A stretch of DNA of 64,000 nucleotides. It comes from an uncultured Fodinibius sp. Lineage in GTDB: Bacteria > Bacteroidota > Rhodothermia > Balneolales > Balneolaceae. Positions 8,532-16,789 of the stretch are shown piece after piece. The DNA is taken from the NCBI GenBank assembly GCA_913056455.1, contig CAJXMJ010000002.1:911665-975664 (forward strand), read 5' to 3'. The position numbers and the translations under genes were made by a program. Position 1 is the stretch's first letter. Every line of letters starts with the position of its first letter. The notes beneath the pieces were generated by a model. That model was not told the origin of the DNA and made no database searches. It saw nothing but the letters and a program-made list of their open reading frames with translations.

Positions 8532-9395
8532 TCAATCGTAATTGAGTGCTAACATAATCGCTGGAAAAGCCGATTCGAGGTTAAAGCCATAGGTTTCCTC
8601 ATCAGCTTCAATTTGAATTTTGTCCAGGGTATCCATTTTGGTGATGGTACCGGCGTCATCCCAAAAAGGCTCCAGAATCTCAATAACTTGAAAAGCGTTT
8701 TCACCATAGACGTAAATCTCTTCGTGTAGGCCGCCCATCCAGTTAAGCTGTTGCGTATGCTGCAACCACAAATAGGGAAGGTCTTGAGCTTCGTCGTAGG
8801 TTATATACGTAGCACCGCGTAGCTTGCCGAGTATAAATGAAGCGATGGAAATACAGTTTTGATAACAGCATACCGTCATAAACGATCCACCGGGATTTGC
8901 ATGTTGTACCCAACGAAGCCCTAGTTCAAAATCACTGATCAAATCAGTTGTAGAAGCATTTCCGGCTAGTTTTTGAAAACCTTCGAATGACTGGTTATTG
9001 CGCAGAAGAAGAAACTTATAATCTTGATTGCTCAATGTGTACCAGGTGGGCTGGATGTTTTTGCGGTCAACACCGCTCATCAAGATGTTGATATGCTTTT
9101 CGCGTTCGTCGGAATCGTCATAAACGATTTTGGGAACCGAAGTCCAGCATTCTTGAGTAGGCAGTGAAAGAATACGTAAATGCCGTATTCCGTATTCTTC
9201 CTTGAATTGATCAATGGTTTGTTTGATACCCCGAAAATGCTGCTCGGAATTTCCAAGCAGCGTTTCGGTAATATCGAAGTTAAAGTCATAACATCCTATA
9301 CGCGCCAGCTTTTGCGGACTTGATGGATCGTTGACAGCATAAAAGAGCTGGTCTTTAAAAAAGCAAAGTCCTAAGCAAGGATGTTGTTCCTCCAT
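8532..9395 (-). CDS. DUF3822-like protein
   Basis: A 287-residue soluble protein without signal peptide or membrane segment. It resembles the DUF3822 family in length, in its alternating beta/alpha character (for example GSFMTVCCYQNCISIASF at about 169-186) and in its position directly before rsmD-coaD, which is where this family usually sits in Bacteroidota-type genomes. The biochemical function is not known; the position suggests a link to ribosome maturation or envelope growth, but that is inference. The start ATG lies 6 bp after the stop of the pseudopilin-like gene, so the two are co-transcribed. Confidence 0.65.
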   Translation of the reverse strand: MEEQHPCLGLCFFKDQLFYAVNDPSSPQKLARIGCYDFNFDITETLLGNSEQHFRGIKQTIDQFKEEYGIRHLRILSLPTQECWTSVPKIVYDDSDEREKHINILMSGVDRKNIQPTWYTLSNQDYKFLLLRNNQSFEGFQKLAGNASTTDLISDFELGLRWVQHANPGGSFMTVCCYQNCISIASFILGKLRGATYITYDEAQDLPYLWLQHTQQLNWMGGLHEEIYVYGENAFQVIEILEPFWDDAGTITKMDTLDKIQIEADEETYGFNLESAFPAIMLALNYD

Positions 9396-9401
9396 CTTTC
9401 A

Positions 9402-9881
9402 TTATTCCCAACTGGCAGCGTTAAGTTCGGTCGTATTTTCAAGCGATCCGATGCGATCTTCCGTATCGGGATCTTCGAGCAGATAAATTTCGGGACGGAG
9501 GGTATCGTTGAGCGTATACTCAAACTTTTTGTGGGGTGGACGCGGTGAATAAATCAGCGAGTCTGGTTTATAGCTTTTATTTGGCTCTAAGGGCGCAAAA
9601 AGAGAGTCCCCATTAGCAACCATAAGCGAATCCGTTTTCAGGTAACTTACAAGCGTGTCAAGACCACCATCAGTGGGGGGGAAGGTATCTTTATCTTGTT
9701 CATATTGAACCAAGGCATCGCGGACAAGCCCCATCCGATGACGCACTTTCTCCGTCATCTGTTCGCGTTCAATAACTTCTTCGTAAGGATCAATAATTGA
9801 GTGGTACAGCCAATACCCTAATACAACAATGACTATTCCCAGTACAATACTTAATATTCTATTACGCTTTTCAATATCCAT
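9402..9881 (-). CDS. Single-pass membrane protein with pseudopilin-like region
   Basis: A 159-residue protein not recognised as a named family. Residues about 10-27 form one membrane segment after a short charged N-terminus, leaving the rest periplasmic. Residues about 48-85 (DALVQYEQDKDTFPPTDGG then LDTLVSYL) look like the amphipathic helix and loop of type II secretion pseudopilins (GspG), but the prepilin cleavage motif is absent and the membrane segment is preceded by only about nine residues. It could be a divergent, uncleaved pilin-like protein. It is the first gene before the DUF3822-like gene, rsmD and coaD, with 6 bp to the next start. Confidence 0.6.
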   Translation of the reverse strand: MDIEKRNRILSIVLGIVIVVLGYWLYHSIIDPYEEVIEREQMTEKVRHRMGLVRDALVQYEQDKDTFPPTDGGLDTLVSYLKTDSLMVANGDSLFAPLEPNKSYKPDSLIYSPRPPHKKFEYTLNDTLRPEIYLLEDPDTEDRIGSLENTTELNAASWE

Positions 9882-10016
9882 GTGCAGATACGTATATAAT
9901 TAAAGTGGTTTTTGAAAATATGACTTTGAAAATACATGCCGACTTGCTGATATGCAACTGCAAGTCTAAAATTGAAAATTTTCCCCAATATTAATTTTAA
10001 TACCTAATGCATGTTT

Positions 10017-10685
10017 TTATCCACTATTTGATGGTGTCAGGTGAAAAACCTTTTCTGTCAGAAAAGAAGATAGTCCTCGTCGCTTAAATTTCTGCAGCTC
10101 TTCAAGCTTTGATTGTTCGTGTATGCATTTAAGTTTAAACCAATGCCCAAACAGTTTTTTAAGCTCTTGTTCATCCACCGAAAAGGGAGGTCCACTCATC
10201 TCACTTTGATTATATTCAAAAGTCTGTATTAACAGTTGGGTATCAGAATTACTGAGTTCAATAGTCTTATTTGCATGCCGTGAGCGTTTTTCAGCAGGTA
10301 GAGCGATGATGGATGCCTTATCGTAGATGAGATCCTGTGAGGGGATTTGGTCAGCAGGAAGCTTAGCATAGTCCCCCTGCCACAACACCAGCGAGTCGGA
10401 ACGGTAGATTGAAAAACCGTGACTATAATCCTGAGCAAATGATTCATTGTGTTCCTGCATTACATACTGAAGAGCTTTTGGGGATACCTCTACGCCGGTA
10501 ACTGTATCACAGTGATCGGCAAGCCACAGCAGATCAAGGGATTTGCCACAGAGCGGGACAAGAACTTGTGCCTCAGCGTTCATTCCGAGATGGTTCCACA
10601 AGTTAGGAAGCGGCGGATAAACGGTGTCCATATGCCAACCGGTATTTCCTTTTTCCCATCGGCTTTGCCAGTAACTTATTTCCAC
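10017..10685 (-). CDS. tpm: Thiopurine S-methyltransferase family protein
   Basis: A 222-residue SAM-dependent methyltransferase of the TPMT family. Family landmarks: YWQSRWEKGNTGWHM at the N-terminus, VLVPLCGKSLDLLWLA with the SAM-binding CGKS, VTGVEVSPKAL, and DLIYDKASIIALP. Bacterial members methylate thiopurines or detoxify tellurite and selenite; the natural substrate here is unknown. The start is GTG, chosen because the conserved YWQSRW follows five residues later and an overlapping ATG is out of frame. It is divergent from the MgtC gene, with 65 bp between starts that must hold both promoters. Confidence 0.88.
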   Translation of the reverse strand: MEISYWQSRWEKGNTGWHMDTVYPPLPNLWNHLGMNAEAQVLVPLCGKSLDLLWLADHCDTVTGVEVSPKALQYVMQEHNESFAQDYSHGFSIYRSDSLVLWQGDYAKLPADQIPSQDLIYDKASIIALPAEKRSRHANKTIELSNSDTQLLIQTFEYNQSEMSGPPFSVDEQELKKLFGHWFKLKCIHEQSKLEELQKFKRRGLSSFLTEKVFHLTPSNSG

Positions 10686-10750
10686 ATTGAATGGTATTTT
10701 CGTTATTTTTTTCTCAATCTTATCCTTTTAGCAAAATAAAAAAGATTTTT

Positions 10751-11242
10751 ATGGAATTTGATTTCGTTTGGATCCCAATTGCAGAAGTTGTTTATGCAAT
10801 GTTTTTGGGTGGCCTGATGGGGTTAGAGCGGGAGTTGGCCCAGAAGCCGGCAGGATTGCGTACTCATATGCTTGTTGCCGGTGCGGCTTCGCTTTTGGTA
10901 GTACTCGGAGATTTTATGATCCAAAATTATAGCGGGAGTTCATTTGTAAAAACTATTCAGGCCGATCCCATTCGTATTATGGAAGCTATTATTACCGGGA
11001 TCAGTTTTCTTGGAGCAGGAACAATTATTTTTAGAAATCAGGACGAAACTGTAGAGGGCTTAACAACAGCAGCGTCGATCTTATTTGCTGCAGCTATTGG
11101 TATAGCAGTAGCGTTGCAGCAGTATATATTGGGGACAATTCTTACTATTATTGCTATCGTAATTTTGTTTGTATTGGGTTATGTTGAACGGTTTATTAAG
11201 CGTTTGGCTAATCGAGTGCCGGGCGATAAATCCAACGATTAA
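10751..11242 (+). CDS. MgtC/SapB family membrane protein
   Basis: A 163-residue inner-membrane protein of the MgtC/SapB family. The diagnostic N-terminal pattern is present: FLGGLMGLERELAQKPAGLRT without interruption across about residues 18-38, then four further hydrophobic segments and FLGAGTIIF. Family members are linked to magnesium stress and to control of ATP synthase; the exact role is unknown outside pathogens. I start at the ATG at 10751; a reading 20 codons longer adds a Phe/Ser-rich stretch not seen in the family. A MATE transporter follows after 20 bp, suggesting a two-gene transcript. Confidence 0.85.
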   Translation: MEFDFVWIPIAEVVYAMFLGGLMGLERELAQKPAGLRTHMLVAGAASLLVVLGDFMIQNYSGSSFVKTIQADPIRIMEAIITGISFLGAGTIIFRNQDETVEGLTTAASILFAAAIGIAVALQQYILGTILTIIAIVILFVLGYVERFIKRLANRVPGDKSND

Positions 11243-11262
11243 AAATCACATTTCTTAGGCGG

Positions 11263-12576
11263 TTGAACCGAAAAGTTCTCAATCTTGCGATTCCTAATAT
11301 TATCAGCAACCTCTCGGTACCCTTGCTGGGAGCTGTTGACACAGCACTGGTAGGTCATCTTGAGGAAGCCTATTATCTGGGAGCCATTGCTGTAGGAAGC
11401 ATGATTTTCAACTTTATTTTTTGGGGATTCGGGTTTTTGCGGATGGGCACAACCGGAATCACAGCACAGGCATTTGGGGAGAAAAATAAGACTGAGAGTG
11501 TAATGACGCTGGCCAGGGCGTTAACTGTGGCCATTGTGTTTGGCATTTTAATTGTACTGTTGCAGGCATGGATTGCCGACTTTAGCTTTTGGCTGGTAGA
11601 AGCATCTCCCGAAGTGGAGCGTTATACCCGCATTTATTTTGAGATACGAATTTTTACTGCTCCGGCAACGCTGTCGCTGTACGCTATTAATGGATGGTTT
11701 CTGGGGATGCAGAATGCCCGCTACCCAATGATTGTCACGATATTTTTGAACAGCCTTAATATTGGCCTTGATGTGCTGTTTGTCTACGGCATGGGCATGA
11801 CGGTAGATGGTGTTGCACTGGGGACGCTCATTGCTCGCTATGCCGGGATAGCGCTGGCAGTGATTCTGCTTATCTATAAATACCGAAGCTGGTTAAGCGG
11901 TTATGTGCATGACCTTTTGCTTGAGCTGGAAGCCATCAAAAACTTCTTTTCGGTGAATCGTGATATTTTTATCCGTACGCTCTGCCTCATTTTTACCTTT
12001 TCTTTTTTTACGGCAAAGTCTGCTGAGTTTGGAAATGTAGTGTTGGCCGCCAATTCGATACTCTTGCAGCTCTGGATGATGGTGTCCTACGGTATTGATG
12101 GATTTGCTTATGCCGCTGAAAGTCTGATTGGTCGCTATACCGGGTCCAATCAGCAAAAGCGGGTGAAGCTGGCTGTAAAATACTGTTTTATTTGGGGGAC
12201 AGGTATTGGTGTGGCGGCATCACTGACATATGCGATTTTTGATGTACAAATACTGCAGATTTTTACCAATCAGCAGGATGTGATCGATACAGCCATGGTT
12301 TATTTTCTTTGGACGATTGCGGGGCCTACGGTGAGCAGTTTTTCATATATCTGGGATGGCATTTTTATAGGAGCTACGGCGACAGGACCGATGCGTGATT
12401 CTATGATCATAGCTACGCTGGTAGTATTTCTGCCTGCATATGCTATTGGCGTACATTATTTTGGAAATCACGCTCTTTGGTTGGGAATGACGCTCTTTAT
12501 GTTGGCTCGCGGTGCCACGCTCACCTTTTTTGCCCCCAAGCACATTCTTAAAATAAATTTATTCTCGAAAGCGTAA
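11263..12576 (+). CDS. MATE-family efflux transporter (DinF-like)
   Basis: A 437-residue multidrug and toxin extrusion transporter with about twelve membrane segments arranged as two halves. The N-terminal LAIPNIISNLSVPLLGAVDT and LVGHL match the DinF branch, and GTTGITAQAFGEKN is the conserved loop of the first half. It exports cationic drugs or other toxic molecules using sodium or proton gradient; substrate unknown. The start is TTG at 11263: the conserved region begins within ten codons and no ATG is available before residue 47. It follows the MgtC gene closely. Confidence 0.85.
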   Translation: MNRKVLNLAIPNIISNLSVPLLGAVDTALVGHLEEAYYLGAIAVGSMIFNFIFWGFGFLRMGTTGITAQAFGEKNKTESVMTLARALTVAIVFGILIVLLQAWIADFSFWLVEASPEVERYTRIYFEIRIFTAPATLSLYAINGWFLGMQNARYPMIVTIFLNSLNIGLDVLFVYGMGMTVDGVALGTLIARYAGIALAVILLIYKYRSWLSGYVHDLLLELEAIKNFFSVNRDIFIRTLCLIFTFSFFTAKSAEFGNVVLAANSILLQLWMMVSYGIDGFAYAAESLIGRYTGSNQQKRVKLAVKYCFIWGTGIGVAASLTYAIFDVQILQIFTNQQDVIDTAMVYFLWTIAGPTVSSFSYIWDGIFIGATATGPMRDSMIIATLVVFLPAYAIGVHYFGNHALWLGMTLFMLARGATLTFFAPKHILKINLFSKA

Positions 12577-12624
12577 TTAGCTAATAGGTTTTAAGTTGTT
12601 TATAAACAAAAGTAGTCGAAGATT

Positions 12625-13137
12625 ATGAAAACGGTACTATTGATGCGCCATGCAAAATCGTCACATGGAGCTGGGAAGCACAAGGACTTTGATCGCCCGC
12701 TAGCCAAGCAGGGAGGTATTGATGCTTCGCAGATGGGATTATTTATCAGGAAAACAGAAGTCTATCCCGGTCATATTGAAGGATCTACTGCTAAGCGGGC
12801 TAAAGAAACGGTGGACCTTCTTGTTAAGGCTGCTGATTTAAAGGCTGATATCGTCAGTTGGAATGAAGATCTGTATTACGGCGGGGCCCGAGATTATTTT
12901 TCGGTGGTACATAAGGCGTCTGAGGAGACAGATCGGATCATGATTGTGGGACATAATCCACTCCTCGAAGAAATGGCCTCTCTTTTATGTAATGGTGAAG
13001 GAGAATATGTGGTGCGAATTCCTTCGGGCGGGTTGGTTTGCATTGAACATCCTGCAGTAGAATGGAAGCAGATAAAACCTGGTACGGCTCGTTTTCGATG
13101 GATGATGATACCCAAGCTGTTACAAAAAATGGATTAA
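12625..13137 (+). CDS. SixA-type histidine phosphatase family protein
   Basis: A 170-residue member of the histidine phosphatase superfamily, SixA-like branch. The catalytic RHG-type motif is LMRHAKSS with Arg8-His9; DFDRPLAKQG follows, and the second catalytic His lies in IMIVGHNPLLEE. SixA removes phosphate from phosphohistidine on phosphorelay or PTS proteins; several Bacteroidota genomes carry such a stand-alone copy. Two hybrid kinases occur elsewhere in the window, but no linkage is shown. It ends only 3 bp from the convergent SulP gene. Confidence 0.85.
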   Translation: MKTVLLMRHAKSSHGAGKHKDFDRPLAKQGGIDASQMGLFIRKTEVYPGHIEGSTAKRAKETVDLLVKAADLKADIVSWNEDLYYGGARDYFSVVHKASEETDRIMIVGHNPLLEEMASLLCNGEGEYVVRIPSGGLVCIEHPAVEWKQIKPGTARFRWMMIPKLLQKMD

Positions 13138-13140
13138 CTT

Positions 13141-14874
13141 TTAGCCAGTCACATCTTCATAATCAGCCAGACGAGAACTTTCGTCCTCCTCATCAATGAG
13201 TTCGAGTATGTGGGAAACGGCTTCGTGAGGATCGCGATAAAAATGATCTTTGCCCACAAATTCACGTAATCCTGATTTGTCGATTACATCACGTATCGGC
13301 CCTTTAAGTCCGGTAATGTAAAGTTCAATATCCCAATTTTTAAGGGTGCCCACCATCGTTTTTATTTGTTCAACAGCTGTAGTATCGAGGGTATTTATGG
13401 TACTGCCATCAATAATGACATAGCGTGTTGACTTATTTCGCTGCCGGCTTTTCTTGATGATATAATCCCGGAAAAAGTCAGCGTTAACGAAAGAAAATGA
13501 GGCGTCTACACGAAGAATCATTAGCCTATTAATGGGTTTGGCCTCGGGATTGCGTTCTAAATCTTTAAACAAGCGCGTACCTGGAATAATCCCAAGCTCT
13601 GCTACGTTGGGTCGGCTGTATTTGTATAGCATGTGAATCATGGAGGCGACAACGCCAAGTAGAATACCTTCTTGTATGCCTATTAAAAGAGTACATGCAG
13701 CCGTAAAAATTGCAATGAATCCCTCGCTTCGCTTGGTTTTATAGAGAAATTTAAATTCGCCAATATCAATGAGGTTGAGGGCCGAAACAATAATAATGGC
13801 CGCTAGTATTGGCATGGGCAGGAAGTAGAAAATAGGAGTCAAAAACAGAAGCGTGGCGATGATAACGACAGAGGTTATAATATTGGCCAGTGGTGTTTGG
13901 ACGTTAGCCTGCTCTGATGCCGCTGATCTCGAAAAACTGCCAGAAACGGGAATGGATTTAAAAAAGCTGCCAAAGAAGTTAGAGGCGCCAATGGCTACCA
14001 GCTCGTGGTTGGCATCGATAATATAATTGTGGCGTTTGGCAAATGTTTGCCCCAGCGAAGCTACGCTCATAAACTGGACGAGCGCCAAGGTAAGAGCCGT
14101 AGGCAAAAGCTCCCGCATATTATTAAAATTTATTGCTGGCAGAGAAAGTGCGGGCAATCCTGTTGGAATATCACCCACTAATTGGATTCCGAGCTGATTA
14201 GCTCCTAATATCCACGATAAAAGAATACTGAGGGTTAAGATAACCACCGAAATGGGGAATATGGGTTTCACATATCGAACAATTGCCATTATAACGATAG
14301 CGATGAGCCCCCAGGAAAATGTTTGCCAGTGTATCTGATCAAACTCCCAGGTTAGTTCTTCAATAAGAACAAAAATGTACTGGGTTTGGGAAAGCTCGAT
14401 TCCCAATAAATTATTGACTTGGCTAAATGCAATAATGATGGGAGCTGCAAGTGTAAAGCCGGCAATAACCGGGCGTGAGAAAATATTAAGGACCGATCCA
14501 AGTCGCATCGATCCCATCAACAGCTGCATGCCACCAGCCATCATGGTGAGTAAGATTGTGAGCGTGATATAGCGATCAGTGTTCGGTTCTGCAAGCAGGC
14601 TAACCCCCGCAGCTACAATCAGCATGTCGATGGCTACGGGACCGATAGAAAGGTTTTTGGAGGTACCCAATAGTGGATATATAAGCAATGGAATAACACC
14701 GGCATATAATCCGTAGATGGGTGGGACGCCTGCGATAACGGCATAAGCCATCCCCTGGGGGATAAACATGACACCCGTCGTAAGGCCGGCTGTAAGATCG
14801 CCACCAAACTTTTGGCTGTCATAGTTGGGCAGCCACTCGGCAATTCTAAATGTTTTTCGTAGCCATTCTTCCAT
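13141..14874 (-). CDS. SulP-family anion transporter with STAS domain
   Basis: A 577-residue SulP/SLC26 transporter. The N-terminal region has the family signature (GLTTGVMFIPQGMAYAVIAG, about 29-48) and ten or more membrane segments; the cytoplasmic C-terminal STAS domain spans about 435-560, including YVIIDGSTINTLDTTAV. Bacterial SulP proteins carry sulfate, bicarbonate, nitrate or dicarboxylates with sodium or protons, and the substrate is not readable here. It follows the SLC13 gene by 100 bp on the same strand, giving two anion carriers side by side. Confidence 0.9.
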   Translation of the reverse strand: MEEWLRKTFRIAEWLPNYDSQKFGGDLTAGLTTGVMFIPQGMAYAVIAGVPPIYGLYAGVIPLLIYPLLGTSKNLSIGPVAIDMLIVAAGVSLLAEPNTDRYITLTILLTMMAGGMQLLMGSMRLGSVLNIFSRPVIAGFTLAAPIIIAFSQVNNLLGIELSQTQYIFVLIEELTWEFDQIHWQTFSWGLIAIVIMAIVRYVKPIFPISVVILTLSILLSWILGANQLGIQLVGDIPTGLPALSLPAINFNNMRELLPTALTLALVQFMSVASLGQTFAKRHNYIIDANHELVAIGASNFFGSFFKSIPVSGSFSRSAASEQANVQTPLANIITSVVIIATLLFLTPIFYFLPMPILAAIIIVSALNLIDIGEFKFLYKTKRSEGFIAIFTAACTLLIGIQEGILLGVVASMIHMLYKYSRPNVAELGIIPGTRLFKDLERNPEAKPINRLMILRVDASFSFVNADFFRDYIIKKSRQRNKSTRYVIIDGSTINTLDTTAVEQIKTMVGTLKNWDIELYITGLKGPIRDVIDKSGLREFVGKDHFYRDPHEAVSHILELIDEEDESSRLADYEDVTG

Positions 14875-14974
14875 TTATAAATAAGATCCCAATAAGGTGA
14901 ATTGAACCCGGAAAATAATAGTTATAAAATTTCCTTGTCTATTGATAATTAGATTATAGCTCGTAATATAGATT

Positions 14975-16753
14975 TTATAAAGGCCAGATAATAGGAATAA
15001 AGATGGTAGCAAGAATCCAGAAAAGGAAATTTAGAGGAAGGCCTACCTTTGTAAAGTCGGTAAATTTATATTGTCCTGCCCCATAAATAAGGGTATTGGC
15101 ATGATGTCCGAACGGAGTGATAAACGTCAGGCAAGCGGCATAGCTAACTGCTAAAACCATGGGTTGAGCATTGACCCCAATCTGATTAGCTATTTGAATG
15201 GCAATGGGGGCTAGTAATGCTACAGATGCATTGGTCGAAATTACTGCTGTTATTGACATGGTGAGCAGATAAAGTCCCGATAAGACCGCTATTGGTCCGA
15301 AATCATACAATACGGAGATTACGGATTCTGCAATAAGGGCTGCCGCTCCTGTTTTGTCCATGGCCGTTCCCAACGGAAGTACGCCCACAAGAAGCATAAT
15401 CACTTTCCAGTTGATGGCATTATATGCTTCTTCTGTAGTAATGCAGCCGGTCAGAATCATCAAGATGACCCCGGCTGGCGCACTGACTACAATAGGAGCA
15501 AGGTTAAAGGCCGCAGTTCCCACAACGCCCGCTAATATGGCCAAAGCGATATAGGTTTTGTCCGTGCGGGGTCGCATGATATCTACTTCGGATGATATGA
15601 CAAATGAGGGGTCGTTGCTGATATCTTGCAGGCGATCACTACTCAGGCTGAGCAGAAGTGTATCGCCACCGGAAATATGAACTTCTTTCAAGTCTTCCTG
15701 TTTAAGCTCTCCGTGATGGCGAATGGCTAACGGGATAGCCCCAAATCGTTCGTAGAAGTCAATATCCTTGAGTTTGCGCCCCTCAAGTGTTGATTCGGGA
15801 GCCACGGCGGCTTCGACCAGGGCATCACGTCCGTGTTTAAGGTCTACGTCCACCCATTCTGAGCTGGGTACTAGTGAAAGGTCTTCGCGCCTGAGAAGCT
15901 TGTCAATTTCTGAGGCTCTGCCCCTTACCCGAAGAATGTCACCGGCTTCAATCTTCGTTTTTGTACGTGTAGCAGAGGAGTCGCTGGCTGTTTTAAAAAT
16001 GCGAAGAATATCTAAATCAAGCTCCTCAGTGAGGTTTTCTTCATCTAAAAATTCGCCGACCAAATGAGATTCTGGTTCAACGAGTAAGTCAGTCAGGTAG
16101 CCCTGGATTTGAAAGTCTGTTGTCAGCTCATCGTCTTTCCGACGAGCAGGAATAAGATTATATCCCGCCAGGTACATGTAGAGAAATCCCCCGGTAAGTA
16201 AAATGAGCCCCATCGGCGCAAAATCAAACATTGTGAAGGCTTGGCCACCTCGTTCCTGGACTATGGAGCTGACAAGCAGATTTGTAGAGGTACCGATAAG
16301 CGTGTTGATTCCGCCCATTATGCCTGCAAAGGCCAAGGGCATTAACAACTTAGAAGCACTGACGCCTATTCTTGCTGCTATATCAATCACCACCGGGATA
16401 AATATCATTATTACGGCGGTGTTGTTCATAAATGAGGAGGCAAAACTGACAAACAGCAGCATGATAAAAAGCCACAGCCAGTAATTTTTCTCCATCTTAT
16501 CACAAAAAAAGTTGCCGGCTTTATTTAAAAGCCCGGTTCTTCGCACTCCTTCGCTGATAACAAACATTGCTGCGATGGTAATGGTGGCCGGGTTACTGAC
16601 TCCAGCAAAACCTTCTTGTGGGGTAAGGATCCCTGATGCTAAAAGACAAACCACCAGAATGATAGAAGCAACATCAAAGGAGACATAATCGGTTGCAAAT
16701 AAGAATAGGGCAACCCCCAGAAGAGCAAAAATAAAGAGTATTTCGAATGACAT
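14975..16753 (-). CDS. SLC13-family permease with two TrkA-C (RCK_C) domains
   Basis: A 592-residue divalent anion:sodium symporter family permease. Membrane segments flank a cytosolic insert (about 205-385) with two RCK_C/TrkA-C-like domains, for example AGDILRVRGRASEIDKLL and SGGDTLLLSLSSDRLQDI. Conserved permease motifs are SFASSFMNNTAVIMIFIPVV, GGINTLIGTSTNLLVSS and the second-half STNASVALLAPIAI. Members with this layout move sulfate or dicarboxylates. The insert probably senses a ligand or nucleotide; that is inference. It lies 36 bp after the S46-like gene and before SulP, so all three may share a transcript. Confidence 0.88.
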   Translation of the reverse strand: MSFEILFIFALLGVALFLFATDYVSFDVASIILVVCLLASGILTPQEGFAGVSNPATITIAAMFVISEGVRRTGLLNKAGNFFCDKMEKNYWLWLFIMLLFVSFASSFMNNTAVIMIFIPVVIDIAARIGVSASKLLMPLAFAGIMGGINTLIGTSTNLLVSSIVQERGGQAFTMFDFAPMGLILLTGGFLYMYLAGYNLIPARRKDDELTTDFQIQGYLTDLLVEPESHLVGEFLDEENLTEELDLDILRIFKTASDSSATRTKTKIEAGDILRVRGRASEIDKLLRREDLSLVPSSEWVDVDLKHGRDALVEAAVAPESTLEGRKLKDIDFYERFGAIPLAIRHHGELKQEDLKEVHISGGDTLLLSLSSDRLQDISNDPSFVISSEVDIMRPRTDKTYIALAILAGVVGTAAFNLAPIVVSAPAGVILMILTGCITTEEAYNAINWKVIMLLVGVLPLGTAMDKTGAAALIAESVISVLYDFGPIAVLSGLYLLTMSITAVISTNASVALLAPIAIQIANQIGVNAQPMVLAVSYAACLTFITPFGHHANTLIYGAGQYKFTDFTKVGLPLNFLFWILATIFIPIIWPL

Positions 16754-16789
16754 TTACGAAAGTCTTTTATTTGCGGTCTGTTTTCGGGA

